Source of the DNA: Camellia lanceoleosa
Taxonomy: Eukaryota > Streptophyta > Magnoliopsida > Ericales > Theaceae
Reading direction: 5' to 3'
NCBI GenBank assembly: GCA_025200525.1
Contig: CM045762.1
Span: forward strand, 76,691,217 to 76,755,216
Length of the DNA: 64,000 nucleotides
A program made the translations under genes and the position numbers. How positions within the stretch are numbered: the first letter of the stretch is position 1; every line of letters starts with the position of its first letter. This document shows, piece after piece, positions 1 to 10,647 of this stretch. Below the pieces are notes generated by a model that saw nothing but the letters and a program-made list of their open reading frames with translations, was not told the origin of the DNA and made no database searches.

Positions 1-140
1 CACAAAGGGTGCTCCAAATTCGGAGGCTTATTCGGCCCAAATGTAGCATTCACATATGGGGCTCTGAATTCTGAGGCTTTTTGTGTTGGCCAATCGTGAT
101 ATCCATGAAAGGCGCTCCGAATTCAAAGGCTTTTTGTTAC
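1..140. repeat. Short spaced repeats downstream of integrase
   Basis: Three imperfect copies of a motif like GCTCCGAATTCGGAGGCTTT start near 11, 61 and 114, about 50 bp apart. The core GCTCCGAATTCGGAG is close to a perfect palindrome. They sit between the gypsy integrase end and the expected 3' LTR, a non-coding region in Tat elements that often holds tandem repeats. Confidence 0.55.
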
Positions 141-273
141 CAAACCATTATTCACAAGACAAGAAAGTACTGGCATTGCATTGGGAAAATGAAAGATGTA
201 CATAGCGAATATTCAAAACAGGCTATCATGCCGTACAAGCTTAATGATAAAACTTGTGCAAATGTGTGGAATT

Positions 274-1422
274 CTAGGGACATGGCAAATTTCTTCTAGC
301 CATGTCTGTGAGTCGATATGCCCATGTTCTGGCTATTGATTCAACTTGAAAGGGGTCATCCCAATTAGGACCTAACTTTCCATCAGCGGGATTCCTACAC
401 TTTCTTGAGGACCAATTCTCCTGGTATATAACGACACAGTTGTACACGTTGATTATATGATTTAGCAAGATGTTGTTGATATCGCCTCATGGAAGCAAGA
501 GCACGGTCTTGGTGTTCTTCAATCAGGGTCAAATCCAAGGCCAACATCATGTCATTATGACCCAAGTCAAAAACCTTCGATTTCAGAGTGGGTAGACTAA
601 TCTCTAGAGGGATGGTTGCCTGGGTTCCAAAGCATAAAGTGAACGGCATTTCTATTGTGGATCGCCTTGGAGTAGTACGATGAGCCCATAGCACACTGGG
701 CAGCTCTTCAACGCATCTGCCTTTCGCTTTTTCCAACCTTTTCTTAATGCCATCCAGAATCACTTTGTTGGAGGCCTCCGCTTGACCATTGCTTTGTGGA
801 TAAGCCGATGAGGAAAAGTAGGGCTGAATACCATACGTGTTGTATAATTCTCGGTACACGCCACAATCAAACTGGGTTTCGTTGTCTGAAACAAGTGCTC
901 TTGGAATGCCGAATCGCGTTATGATGTTTTTTCATATGAAACGCTTAACGTCGGCATCTCGAATATGTGTCAATGCCTCCGCTTTGACCCATTTTGTGAA
1001 ATAATCTGTCGCGACAATCATGAAGCGCTTGTTCCCTGGAGCCTGTGGCAATGGTCCGACGATATCAAGTACCCATTGGGCGAACGACCAAGGACTAGTG
1101 ATAGAGTTCAAATCCTCGACAGATAGATGAGTTAATAGAGAGAACTTTTGGCATTGTTCACACTTTTTGACATAACACTCGGCATCTGTTCACATGGTCG
1201 AGCAATAGTACCCCTGTGTCACAGCTTGATGGGTCAAAGAACGGCCGCAGAGTGGGCACCACAGCTGCCTTCATGTATTTCAGCCAAGAGTTGCTCGACT
1301 TTATTGGGATGAACACATTCTATGTAAGGCCCAGAAAGGGATTTTTTATAGAGCTTCCCTCGCGGGTCCAAGTAGTATTGCAGGGCTTTGTTTCGCAGTT
1401 TGTGTGCTTCTTTTTTATCCAT
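274..1422 (-). pseudogene. gypsy integrase (broken)
   Basis: Integrase would insert the cDNA of this element into the genome. The zinc-binding part is at 1234-1422 (HEGSCGAH, the start of an HHCC finger). The catalytic core follows in pieces: a DYFTKWVKAE-like stretch near 1000 and the SAYPQSNGQAEASNK motif containing the last catalytic E near 780-800. The C-terminal part runs to 274. An in-frame stop lies near 937-939 (RFI*KN) and the reading shifts frame near 395-470, so no full-length product is possible. Family identity is firm from the motifs; the exact ends are not. Confidence 0.82.
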
Positions 1423-1428
1423 CGAGAG

Positions 1429-1944
1429 CTACTCTAAGGACAAAAATGCAGCGATAGGGTCCATCCAACTTGGACCTGGTTCAATGATGTTGATCTCAAC
1501 TATTTCAGAAGAGGCAATGCTTGGCTCAGGAACAAATCTGACTTCGATTGCCCGTTTAATTTCTGAGTTGATGGCGAAGGCTAGGCAAGCTAGGGCGTCC
1601 ACATGCATGTTCTGATTGCGGGTTATTTGATTCAATTCATGATGATCAAATTTCGCGAGCAAAGGATTTGCCGTTTTCATGTAGGCTGCCATACGATCAT
1701 TTTTGGCTGCATATTCCTCCTTCAACTGGTTGATGACTAGTTTTGAGTCATAGAAAACAAGCAAACGCAGCGCACCAAGGTGAAGTGCATTTAGTAGGCC
1801 GGTAAACAATGCTTCGTATTCGGCCTCATTGTTCGATGTATCGAAGCCCAGTTTGACAACCTGCTCGATTATTGCCCCTTCGGGGGTCATGATTACTACG
1901 CCTACTCCACTGCCACGTTGGTTGGATAATCCGTCAAAGTACAT
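1429..1944 (-). pseudogene. gypsy second (archaeal-type) RNase H domain
   Basis: The stretch begins with YFDGLSNQRGSGVGVVI and continues with a NNEAEYEAL motif. This is the acidic-residue pattern of the extra RNase H carried by plant Tat-lineage gypsy elements. It lies between the classical RNase H (1972-2475) and integrase (1234-1422), as expected. About 170 codons remain open, but it is separated from its neighbours by stops. It would have degraded RNA in RNA-DNA hybrids during reverse transcription. Confidence 0.82.
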
Positions 1945-1971
1945 CTGCCAAATGTCTCCAACATATATTCT

Positions 1972-2475
1972 TCAGTTGGGCTTATGTTGCATTTGATTAG
2001 ACTTAAAGTCGGTGAGGGATCCCGTGAAATCGGCTACAAAGTCGGCGAGCACTTGCCCCTTGATGGAAGTCCTGGGCAAAATTTGGATATCATATTGGTC
2101 GAGTTCCAGAGCCCATTTCGAAACCCGCCTTGATGCTTCCACGCTACAGAGCACTGATCGAAGAGGATAGTCCGCTAGTACCCCAATGGTATGCCCCTGA
2201 AAGTAATGCATCAGTTTTCTTGCAGCCATAACGAGAGCAAGGATGAGTTTCTCCAATGGAAGATAACGTATTTCGGCATCAGCCGTTGCCTTGCTCACAT
2301 AGTAAACTAGCCGCTGCTCTCCAAGTTCTTCCTTGAACAGTACGGCGCTAACCGTCGGTCGGATACCGCCAGATACAAAATGAGCGGATCGTCTGCCGAA
2401 GGTGTTGCCAAGAGTGGTACTGATCGGAGATAAGTCTTCAAGCCATCCAAAACGACCTGGCACTCTAAGGTCCAT
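1972..2475 (-). pseudogene. gypsy RT connection and classical RNase H domain
   Basis: The translation has LVYYVSKATADAEIRYLP followed by ALVMAARKLMHYFQGH, the standard Ty3/gypsy RNase H sequence just after reverse transcriptase. It ends with the VSKWALELDQYDIQILPR motif that precedes the spacer before the second RNase H. About 167 codons are open. The join to the RT fragment at 2736-3032 is broken across about 260 bp, where the frame is lost. Confidence 0.82.
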
Positions 2476-2735
2476 TCAAAAGCTTTACCTTGCTGAAGTG
2501 TGTGAAAGAATTGTCAGCAACGATTTGTGGAACGGCTAATGAACCTGTTGAGTGCGGTGGCCATTCCCATAAGCTTCTAAACCTCTTTGACCGACCGAGG
2601 AGAACCAAGTTCTAGAATTGCTGTGATTTGCCCCAAGTTGGCTTCGATTTCGCGATGGTTAGCAATGTAGCCAAGGAATTTGTCAGATCCGATACCAAAT
2701 GCACATTTAGAGGCATTCTGCTTCATTTTGTATTT

Positions 2736-3428
2736 TCAAAGAATGCCGAATGTCTCTGCCAAATCGACCAGATGGGTTTGCTTTTCCTTAGAATTGACCA
2801 CCATATCATCGTTGTATACTTCCATTGTGCAGCTGAGTTGTTCCTTGAACATGGCAGTCACTAGTCTTTGGTAAGTTGCCCCCGCATTCTTCAGCCCAAA
2901 GGGCATGACCTTGTAGCAAAAGGTTCCTTTTGGGGTGAGGAATGCAGTTTTTTCTTGGTCCTCTGGATGCATGGTAATTTGATAATAGCCTCTGTAGGTG
3001 TCCAAGAAGCTCATGCATTGATGATGTGCCATTGCATCTATAAGTTAGTCTATTCTGGGGAGGGGAAAACAATCCTTAGAACAAGCTTTGTTTAAGTCCC
3101 TGAAATCCACATAAACACACCAAGATCCATTCTTCTTCTTGACAACCATAGTATTGGACAGCCATGTAGGGTAGTTTACTTCACGAATTGCCGCGGCATC
3201 AAGTAATCGATCAACTTCTTCAACAACGACTGAGGTATGCTCCACGGCTGACCGTCGACTTCTCTGAATAATTGGCTTACGTTTTGGATCAACGTTTAAG
3301 TGGTGCTGGGCCACAAATGGATCCACTCCTGGCATCTCGTATGGTGACCATGCAAATACATTGAGGTTGCTGAGTAAGAAGGATACAAGCTCTTGCCTTT
3401 CAAATTCATTCAAGGAAGTGCCGATCAT
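2736..3428 (-). pseudogene. gypsy reverse transcriptase (one in-frame stop)
   Basis: Two open pieces (3045-3428 and 2736-3032) lie in the same frame, separated by a single TAG at about 3042-3044. The first holds the N-terminal RT motif around VKKKNGSWCVYVDFRDLNKA. The second holds MPFGLKNAGATYQRL and the catalytic box, which reads YNDD where plant gypsy elements usually have Y(V/I)DD. Both catalytic aspartates remain. The stop makes it non-functional. Confidence 0.88.
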
Positions 3429-3611
3429 AAAGAACCTGTCAGGATTCCTGTTAATTTCGATCCAATCTAGGGCTTCAGTTGCCTTTTCACTCGGGGTCTT
3501 CCCGATGTCCTCAAGGCTCTCTCGATCCTGTACCTCAATTGAATTTACTTCCAGCTCTTTTGGTCTCTTTGCGACAAGAAGGTAGTATGTCTATGCCGAT
3601 TTTTGAGAACC

Positions 3612-3902
3612 TCAAATTTGTTCGATACCATACTCAGCCAGAAAACGAAGTAGTTGATGGTAGGTGTTCGATACAGCTTGCATGGTATGCAACCAGGTTC
3701 TTCCCATGATGAGATTGTATGGTGAAGGAAGTTTGACAACTGGAAATTCTACGTCTACTAATCTAGTGCTCACCCAAACTGGTAGAGTGATTTTGCCTAG
3801 TGTATACTCCGGGTTAGCATTGAAGCCGAATAATGGGCAGTCGGCCGGAGGCAAATCAGAGTTAGTGAAGCCGAGTTTAACAAAAGTTTGGTAATACATC
3901 AC
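3612..3902 (-). pseudogene. gypsy aspartic protease, C-terminal part
   Basis: The segment contains LGKITLPVWVSTRLVDVEF and YNLIMGRTWLHTM, the C-terminal half of plant gypsy retropepsins (the I(I/M)GR motif after the flap). It lies between gag and RT as expected. The catalytic DxG part should lie at about 3900-4100, where the frame is interrupted by stops. Protease would have processed the polyprotein. Confidence 0.72.
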
Positions 3903-4301
3903 TTCTGAAGTATTTCCTTAATCAATGAGAAAATGTTCAATGGTGAATCTGTTCACACGTAGCTCGATGACAAGGGGATCAGTGTAGGGGAGAGTTACTC
4001 CAACTAAATCAGTGTCATCAAAACTAATCCTCCCGGCTGCATGGGGCCGTTTTGCTGGTGTGATTGGCCTCTATGGACTAGTCTGCAACTGAATTATATG
4101 CACCTCGGATGACGTCGGCAAGCTATATATCATATGGATTACACCAAGTGGAGGTGAATCTGGCTGTAAGGCTACTGTGTTCAATGAATTACTCTTCTGG
4201 ACGTGTTGTACCAGACGACCGTCTTGCACCAGCTCTTCCAGGTGATCCTTCAGTGCGTAACAATTGTCGGTGTCATGACCGTGGTCTTTGTAATACTTGC
4301 A

Positions 4302-5324
4302 TCATTTATCTCGTCTCCTTGTGTCAGGAGGCCCCATCATCTTGGGTGGCCATTTAAAAAATGGAAGGTGCTTGACTTTCGACAAAATCTTACTGATCGG
4401 CTTTGTTAACTCCGTGTTTTTCTTGTCTGAGCACCTTGTGTGTCTGCTATCCACTTGATATTGTTCAATAGTCCGATGTGGGCATTGGTCATTTGATCGG
4501 CGCGAGTCACGCCTTTTGTCCCGTTTAGCCCGATTTCGTAGTTCAAGGCTCCTTGATGGCACGACGCTTATCGGCTGAACGATTCCTGGAGGAGCCATTT
4601 TATCGGCTTTCTACCCGACTTTAACTCGTAGGGCATCGCCTTCAACTTTGCAATATTCTTCGACTTTCTTCATCAGTGCCCAGATTGTTTTGGGGGGCCA
4701 TCTGGTCAGTGAACTGTGGAAGGAACTATCAAGATGCAATCCCATCTTAAAGGCGGTGATGGCCATGGAATCATTGCAAGCATCATCTACCAAATTAAAG
4801 CATTCCCAATAGCGTGCCAAATATTCATCAACGGTTTCTTCTGGTTTAATTTACATCGACTTGCTTTGGTTGAATCTCATTGGTGATGAATCTTGCCCTG
4901 AAGGACTTTTGGAGTTAATGGAAGCTCTTAATCGATGCCAGCTCCAGTTTATAATACCATCTGACGGCCAGTGGTCCCAGACTGCTCGGAAATATTCGAC
5001 ACATGAGGGCTTCGTCGTCAGCATGAAGTGTCATCGCTTGCTTGTAATGACGAATGTGATCAGTGGGATCTGATTTTCCGTTGTACAGGGTGAACGACAG
5101 TGCTTTAAACTTCTTGGGTAACACTACCCTTATAATTCGTTGCACAAAAGGGTCATACTTATCTTCCTCATTTGAATCATTACTCTGCCCTCGCTTGTGC
5201 TGTACATATGGACTTCCTTCAGATGAGCTGGATACATCAACTCGTCCTTTCTTTCTAGGTTCCGGGGATAGTGATTTAGAATCGTTGTCATTATCGCGTT
5301 TTCGAAGTCGATGTCGTTAACCAT
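4302..5324 (-). pseudogene. gypsy gag (fragmented)
   Basis: Three open pieces cover the capsid region. 4915-5145 contains KALSFTLYNGKSDPTDHIRHY and SLGPLAVRWYY, typical of the Retrotrans_gag domain. 4611-4820 continues with ARYWECFNLVDDACNDSMAITAFKMGL. 4302-4598 is the basic tail before protease. They are in different frames or separated by stops. The N-terminal part extends to about 5324. Confidence 0.75.
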
Positions 5325-5659
5325 CCTTTTTTCCCGAAGGTCAACCCCGGTCGTGGCATGTGGCCTGTTGGGACTATGCCACCTCCAAGGCCAAATCCTG
5401 GCGCAGACACTCGTTCTCAGCTACCATGTTTTCCAGCCGCTGTTCATTTTACTTTGCTTGATCCATAATCGTCTGCATTATCTCGTGCATTGACGTCGAG
5501 GGTGAGGTCTGGGCTACTAAATCGAAGTTCAAGGTCCGTCATCCGGGGATATTCTCCGGTCCAAGCATGTTTCTTGGAGTGAAGTCGTCTCTTGGCATAA
5601 TTTCTTCAGCGACTATCGAAGGATCTTCTGTTACACCCGCTATGGATGTGCTTAAGTAT

Positions 5660-5677
5660 TCTCACAAATGGCGCCAA
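5660..5677 (-). other. Primer-binding region of the gypsy element
   Basis: Read on the minus strand the bases just inside the LTR are TTGGCGCCATTTGTGAG. TGGCGCC is the common start of the tRNA primer-binding site in plant gypsy elements. Its position one or two bases from the LTR end fits. I did not assign the tRNA. Confidence 0.6.
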
Positions 5678-5678
5678 T

Positions 5679-6042
5679 TGTGGAGATATGGTTCAAGAAT
5701 ACTCTTGGATCCTGTAGAACGTTCCTGATCTTCCGGTTGCCACCTGAAAAATGATGAACACTCCGGTCGGGGGTGCCGAAATTAGTACTCCACCGGACAA
5801 GTTAGTGTATGCTCTCTAGTTTGCTTCTATCTCAAGTTAACTTAGTCTATTCTTACATACCTTTCTTTAGTTGATGTTGCTCTATTTATAATCGTTTCTA
5901 GGCCTTAAGGTCGGGCCCACTCTCGATCCTTCGTATGATTGCTTATTCGGCCTTAGTATCTACTCGGCTTTCAATAGAGCCGAATTACCTTTGGCTCACT
6001 CAAATTGGTTCTCCTCAGTATAACCATTATTCAGCTCCCACA
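5679..6042 (-). mobile_element. 5' LTR of the gypsy element
   Basis: The 364-bp segment begins TGTGGAG and ends CTCCCACA, a matched terminal inverted pair of the TG...CA type. It directly abuts the primer-binding region and gag on the minus strand. A TATA-like TATAAATAG (minus) lies at about 5881-5890. No matching second LTR is in the window. Confidence 0.72.
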
Positions 6043-7780
6043 ATATATGTTTTTGTTATAATTATGTGGTCTCATTTTATTCCATAATGATTTCAGTGAT
6101 TATCTTATTATTTTATATCTATCCTTCCACCTGACATTGGGAAGGAAGAGTACAGTTCACATGAATCCTTCAAATTTTCAGGTGTCCAATCAACCCAGGT
6201 GAGAATAAAGCACTGGTCTGATATGCTTTGGATACCTATAAGTTTCTTTCATTGGTAGTATAGGTTGGACAACAAGTTTTAAGTTTCATATACTGTTCCA
6301 TTTTCTAGATGGTTTGATTCATCCCAATTTAACTACATTTAAAAAAAAAAAAAAAAGTTATTTATTGTAAAGGTCTCATCTACTTCAGATTTCAGACATA
6401 AATGCTATTGTTCTATCTTTATGCTTGAACATGTACCTTATCCAAGGAAAAAAAAATTGAAAAACAAAAAAGTAACTGTTATGTAGAAGTATAGGTCAAC
6501 AGATAAGTAGGAACTTAGTGTGTAATAGTTCTAGTTGTAACAAAATTTAGGACTACCTTGAAGTAATCTTGTGAAAGTTCAGAAAATGTGTAAAAAAAAA
6601 AAAGGAGTATAATATAAACACCTGTAAATGTATAACCACATTTGTGATTGTGTTTTGTCTAATTTGGGGGAGAAACTTTGATACTTTGCTTTCCTGTGGG
6701 CTTTGGTTTCCAGGATTTCTTTATTTTTGATCTCTAGAGATTACAAAGTCTAGTAGTATGTAATGTATTTCGTTGTTATTGTTACTTTTGGCGGACTTTA
6801 TGTCCCTGTTTAACTTTTTGATTTATCAATAATTTTGTTTTGTTGGCAATCAATAAATTTTTTTTAAAAAAATCTCTGCTCTTTCTTGACCACCAAATAG
6901 TTTTGGGGGGAATAAGTATAGCTTCCACAGAAGTTCCTTGCATTAAAATGTTAAGAAATTTCAAAGCATGTTAAATCTAAATTAATTTCACTCATTGAAT
7001 CTTATAGTATAGAAGTGAATTAATGGTAAAATTAAATCCAAATACGCAAGTAACAGAGTGTGCAATCATGTGGTCAATTATTTTATTGCTTATAAACAGT
7101 AAAATATATACTTATTATTTGCACTTATGTTCCTCTTTTTGTTATAGTGAATACTACACTACCTAGTATGGCTCTGAATTGTTATTATTGAGGTACTTGT
7201 TAAAAACTCTTTAGATTTAATTATGATATTTCACGCCACGTGGTCTGATTTTTTATTTCATTTTAGCACCAAAAAATTGGAGGGCCTGGTCTTGTTGGTG
7301 GTTGTGAACTATCTAATGGATACATTGAGTATGTTCTCTTGTCCTCTAGTCATATCCTATATATTTATTCTGTTATTTGCAATACTCTTATGTAAATATA
7401 TGTTTTAAGATAATGGATTCATGCAGAACATTGTCATTGCTACTAATAATACAAAATTTGCCCATGCACTTGTCCCTCATTTGACCGACAAATGAAAATT
7501 GGGAGACTATCACATTCTTTGATACTTCTCATCTTTTCCTTCAAATATTATTTAATTGATAAATGAAAATTGGAAAACTCCCTTACTTTCTTTGAAACTT
7601 TGATGAATTTTTAATCTTATTTGCCTCTCTAATTTCTGTCGGGTATTGCACAATGGAAGCTCAAATGTAATCTCACTTTTGTAATCACGATCGTACTCAT
7701 GAAAGGTGGTGTAATGTCACTTCTGAATCAGATTCCACATGCATTAACTTCTCATTTGGCACTCAATCAGCCCACAAGGA
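6043..7780. other. AT-rich spacer with possible exon relics
   Basis: There is no long open frame. Three short stretches look exon-like on the plus strand: about 6122-6209, ending CAG|GTGAG; 7267-7327, preceded by TTTTAG and followed by GTATGT, readable as KIGGPGLVGGCELSNGY; and about 7424-7490, after TGCAG. They may be remains of a multi-exon gene that I cannot name. The rest is poly-A/T runs. Confidence 0.3.
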
Positions 7781-8440
7781 ATGTTTATGGCTTTACCATA
7801 GTTATAGCCGAATACACCCTAAACTTAGTCGAAAAAGAGCTTTTTGGGAGTGAAAATTCAAACAGCACCAGAACCACTATGTGGCTCTCACGGACAACTT
7901 CCCTATGACAAATAGGACTTGTGACAACTGACGGAATGTAATTCAGACCTATAGGTCAGGAGTTAGAACTGAATACGTCCTAAACTTAATCGAAAAAAGG
8001 CTTTCTGGGGGCGAAAATTCAAAACAGCCCCCGAACCACCGTGTGGCTCACACGAACAAATCCCCCATGAAAAATAGGACTTGTGACAACTGACGGAATA
8101 TAATCCGGACTTGTTGGTTGGGAGTTAGAGCTGAATACGCCCTAAACTTAGTCGAAAAAGGGCATTTCGGGGGTGAAAATTCAAAACAGCCCCCAAATGA
8201 CCGTGTGGCTCACACAAATAGTTTCGCCATGACAAATAGGACTTGTGAGAACTGACAGAATGTAATTTAGACCCGTAGGTTGGGAGTTAGAGCCAAATAC
8301 GCCCTAAACTTAGTCGAAAAAGGGCATTTCGGAGGCGAAAATTCTAAACATCCCCTGAACCACTGTGTGACTCACTTGGACAGTTCCCCCATGACAAATA
8401 GGACTTATGACAACTGACGGTATGTAATCCAGACTCGTAG

Positions 8441-10647
8441 TGTAACGCCCTCAAAATAATACATAATCAATCATTCACAAGTCCTAGAATCATAAAGGAA
8501 ACATTATGTTTTTATTCATCAGAGTCCTGTTTATTAAATATGTTACATGTTGACAACAAAAGTAGATGCCCTATAGGCTTATAAATTTCCAAGTTAACAC
8601 TCGGATACAACCAAAAAAGGGTCAGAAGCCCTTTACATATAAAGCCCTCGGCTTGGAAATAAAAATATGTAAACATAAATAAAACAACAAAAGAGAGACT
8701 TCAGCCTCGAGACCTCTCAAGCTATAACCTTGGAGGCGGCAAGTCACCTGTACCTGAAAATGGTGTCCCAAGAAGGGTAAGCCAAAACTCAGTAGAGATA
8801 TGCTAAGCCAAATATGAGAAATAACTAAAACATTAGCATATGATAAATGTTCAACACATGCACATCGATTTACATCATTTCTATAACCCATCAACATTGT
8901 TATTCATCTCTCAACCCAGTTTCATTTCTATTTCCAATTCACTTTATTGACATGGTTCATTTATCCAAGTAATTCAAATGAGACTACAACTCATAAAGAC
9001 AACACTCCAATTCATCAACAATTCAAAATGAGACTGCAACTCATGTTATCAACACTTCAATCATCAACATCATTCAGATGTATATAAGGTTTCAGGACTT
9101 TCACCCTAAACACTCTGGCCAACTTAATTATCAATGGAGTCCATCCCCTATCTCCTCCCAAACTATGGAGTACATCCTCTATCTCCTCCCAAACCATAGA
9201 GTGCATCCCCTATCTTCTCCTAAACAAAGATACATATGCAATGTATCTAAACACTTTATCATATACAATGATCAATTAATGCACATATTCAATGTGTTAT
9301 TCCAACTGTCGTATTCAATGACATATTCCAATTGATTAGTTTCAGTTTACCTAATCATCATGCAACTCTACAACAATTATGGCTATCCTCCACCGATAGC
9401 CCAAAACAGTTATTTCTAAATAGATAATTAAATTTATCAAACAGATAAATTAATACATTTTCCATAGGTAAGTGATTTCAATCCAACTATACCAATTAAT
9501 TACTTTTTCCCCCAATTTCATCATTTCCAACTCAATTATATATTCCCATAATTAATGTCATTATTTGGACAAATAATTCATTTAATCCCAATTAGGGCAT
9601 TTTTCCCTCTTTCTCAAATAACACTTCTAAGGCTCAATTTCATCAATTGTACACCCATAACCCCATTTCAAAACCTCACATTCACAATAGAGTCCAAAAC
9701 CAAGAAACCCCTCTTTTATAATCCCAAATCAAACCCTAACTTTACCCAAAACTCCCAAACACCACCATCTATACAAAATAACCAACATTTATGTCAAAAC
9801 TCATAATAAGGAGTAGATTATCCCTACCTCGAAGTTAGGAGCCCAAAGGAGAAGAAAAAGAAACTTGAAAGTGCTCCAAATCCACACTTTTTCGGATCAA
9901 AAGATAGCCCACGAGCTACTCTAGCTTTTTAACAAAGGGAGTAAGGTAGAAACCCTCTAGATCAAGTGTTTTTGTAGAGAGGATTGTGTAAGGAGAGAGT
10001 GTGTTGGATCTAGGGTTTGGAGTGGAAAAGAGGTTCAAAAATGGTGTAAAAACACGTTGCTACGAACTGATATATTCGAGGCTCGCTCGAGCGAAGAAAT
10101 GGTCGCTCGAGCGACTAGACACAACAAACACCTCGCTCGAGCGCAAGAAGCGTCGCTCGAGTGCACAATTCAAAGCTTCAGGCCTGCAACCCAAACACGC
10201 GCTCAAGCGCAAGAGTGCGCGCTTGAGCGAAAGAACACAAAACATAGAGTTCGCTCGCTCGAGCGACAAAGCCTCACTCGAGCAAAGAATACCAACCTTC
10301 AGGTTTTTCAAAGACACAGACGCACGCTGAAGCGTAAGAGTGCTCGCTCGAGCGAAGAGACACACCACACAAAGCTCGCTCAAGCGCAGGAATTCTCGCT
10401 CGAGCTAAGAAGCTAAAACCCAAGGCTCGCTCGAGCGACAAAAGTCTCGCTCGAGTGAAGAAACCAAAAGCTGGACAGCAACCATTTGTTCTAACACCCA
10501 ACCAACCTGCTCCAAACTTTCCCAACACATCCCAAAACTCAAATACAAGGAATTAAAGGATGGAAACAAGAATAGGACAACAACATACGACCACTAGACC
10601 CGAGTCTGGATTACAATAAATGATAGGGGAAAACTGGGATCGCTATA
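8441..10647 (-). mobile_element. Solo LTR (Tekay/Del-like gypsy) inside the satellite
   Basis: The insertion starts TGTAACGCCC and ends GGGATCGCTATA. It is flanked by CGTAG on both sides (8436-8440 and 10648-10652), a 5-bp target duplication that also restores the satellite phase. The terminus at 10647 should be CA and reads TA, so it has mutated. TGTAACGCCC...-type ends are common in Tekay/Del LTRs. Part of it (about 9370-9410) matches, inverted, the LTR at 35018-37525. Minus orientation is inferred from the leader-like CT-rich sequence and a GAGGTAGGGA motif. No internal genes are present. Confidence 0.8.
10079..10460. repeat. Array of GCTCGAGCGA palindromes in the LTR
   Basis: About 14 copies of the palindromic core GCTCGAGC (with variants such as GCTCAAGC and GCTTGAGC) occur in pairs separated by 10-30 bp of unrelated sequence. 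They give rise to artificial Arg/Ser/Glu-rich frames on both strands, which I do not treat as genes. Confidence 0.85.

Larger units (their letters stand above)
1..6042 (-). mobile_element. Ty3/gypsy LTR retrotransposon, Tat-like lineage, decayed, 3' end outside window
   Basis: On the minus strand the order from high to low coordinate is 5' LTR, primer-binding region, gag, protease, reverse transcriptase, RNase H, a second RNase H and integrase. This is the Ty3/gypsy order. The second RNase H is the archaeal-type domain typical of the plant Tat/Ogre/Retand group, which is the basis for the lineage call. The reading frames carry several stops and frameshifts, so the copy is dead. The 3' LTR lies left of the window. 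Confidence 0.88.

Noticed and set aside
1..6042. Endogenous pararetrovirus as the source of the gypsy-like pol
   Set aside because: An integrase, LTR and second RNase H are present, which fits a Tat-type retrotransposon and not a caulimovirus relic.
10057..10416. Arg/Ser/Glu-rich open frames on both strands
   Set aside because: They are translations of the GCTCGAGC palindrome array, open on both strands because the repeat lacks stop triplets.
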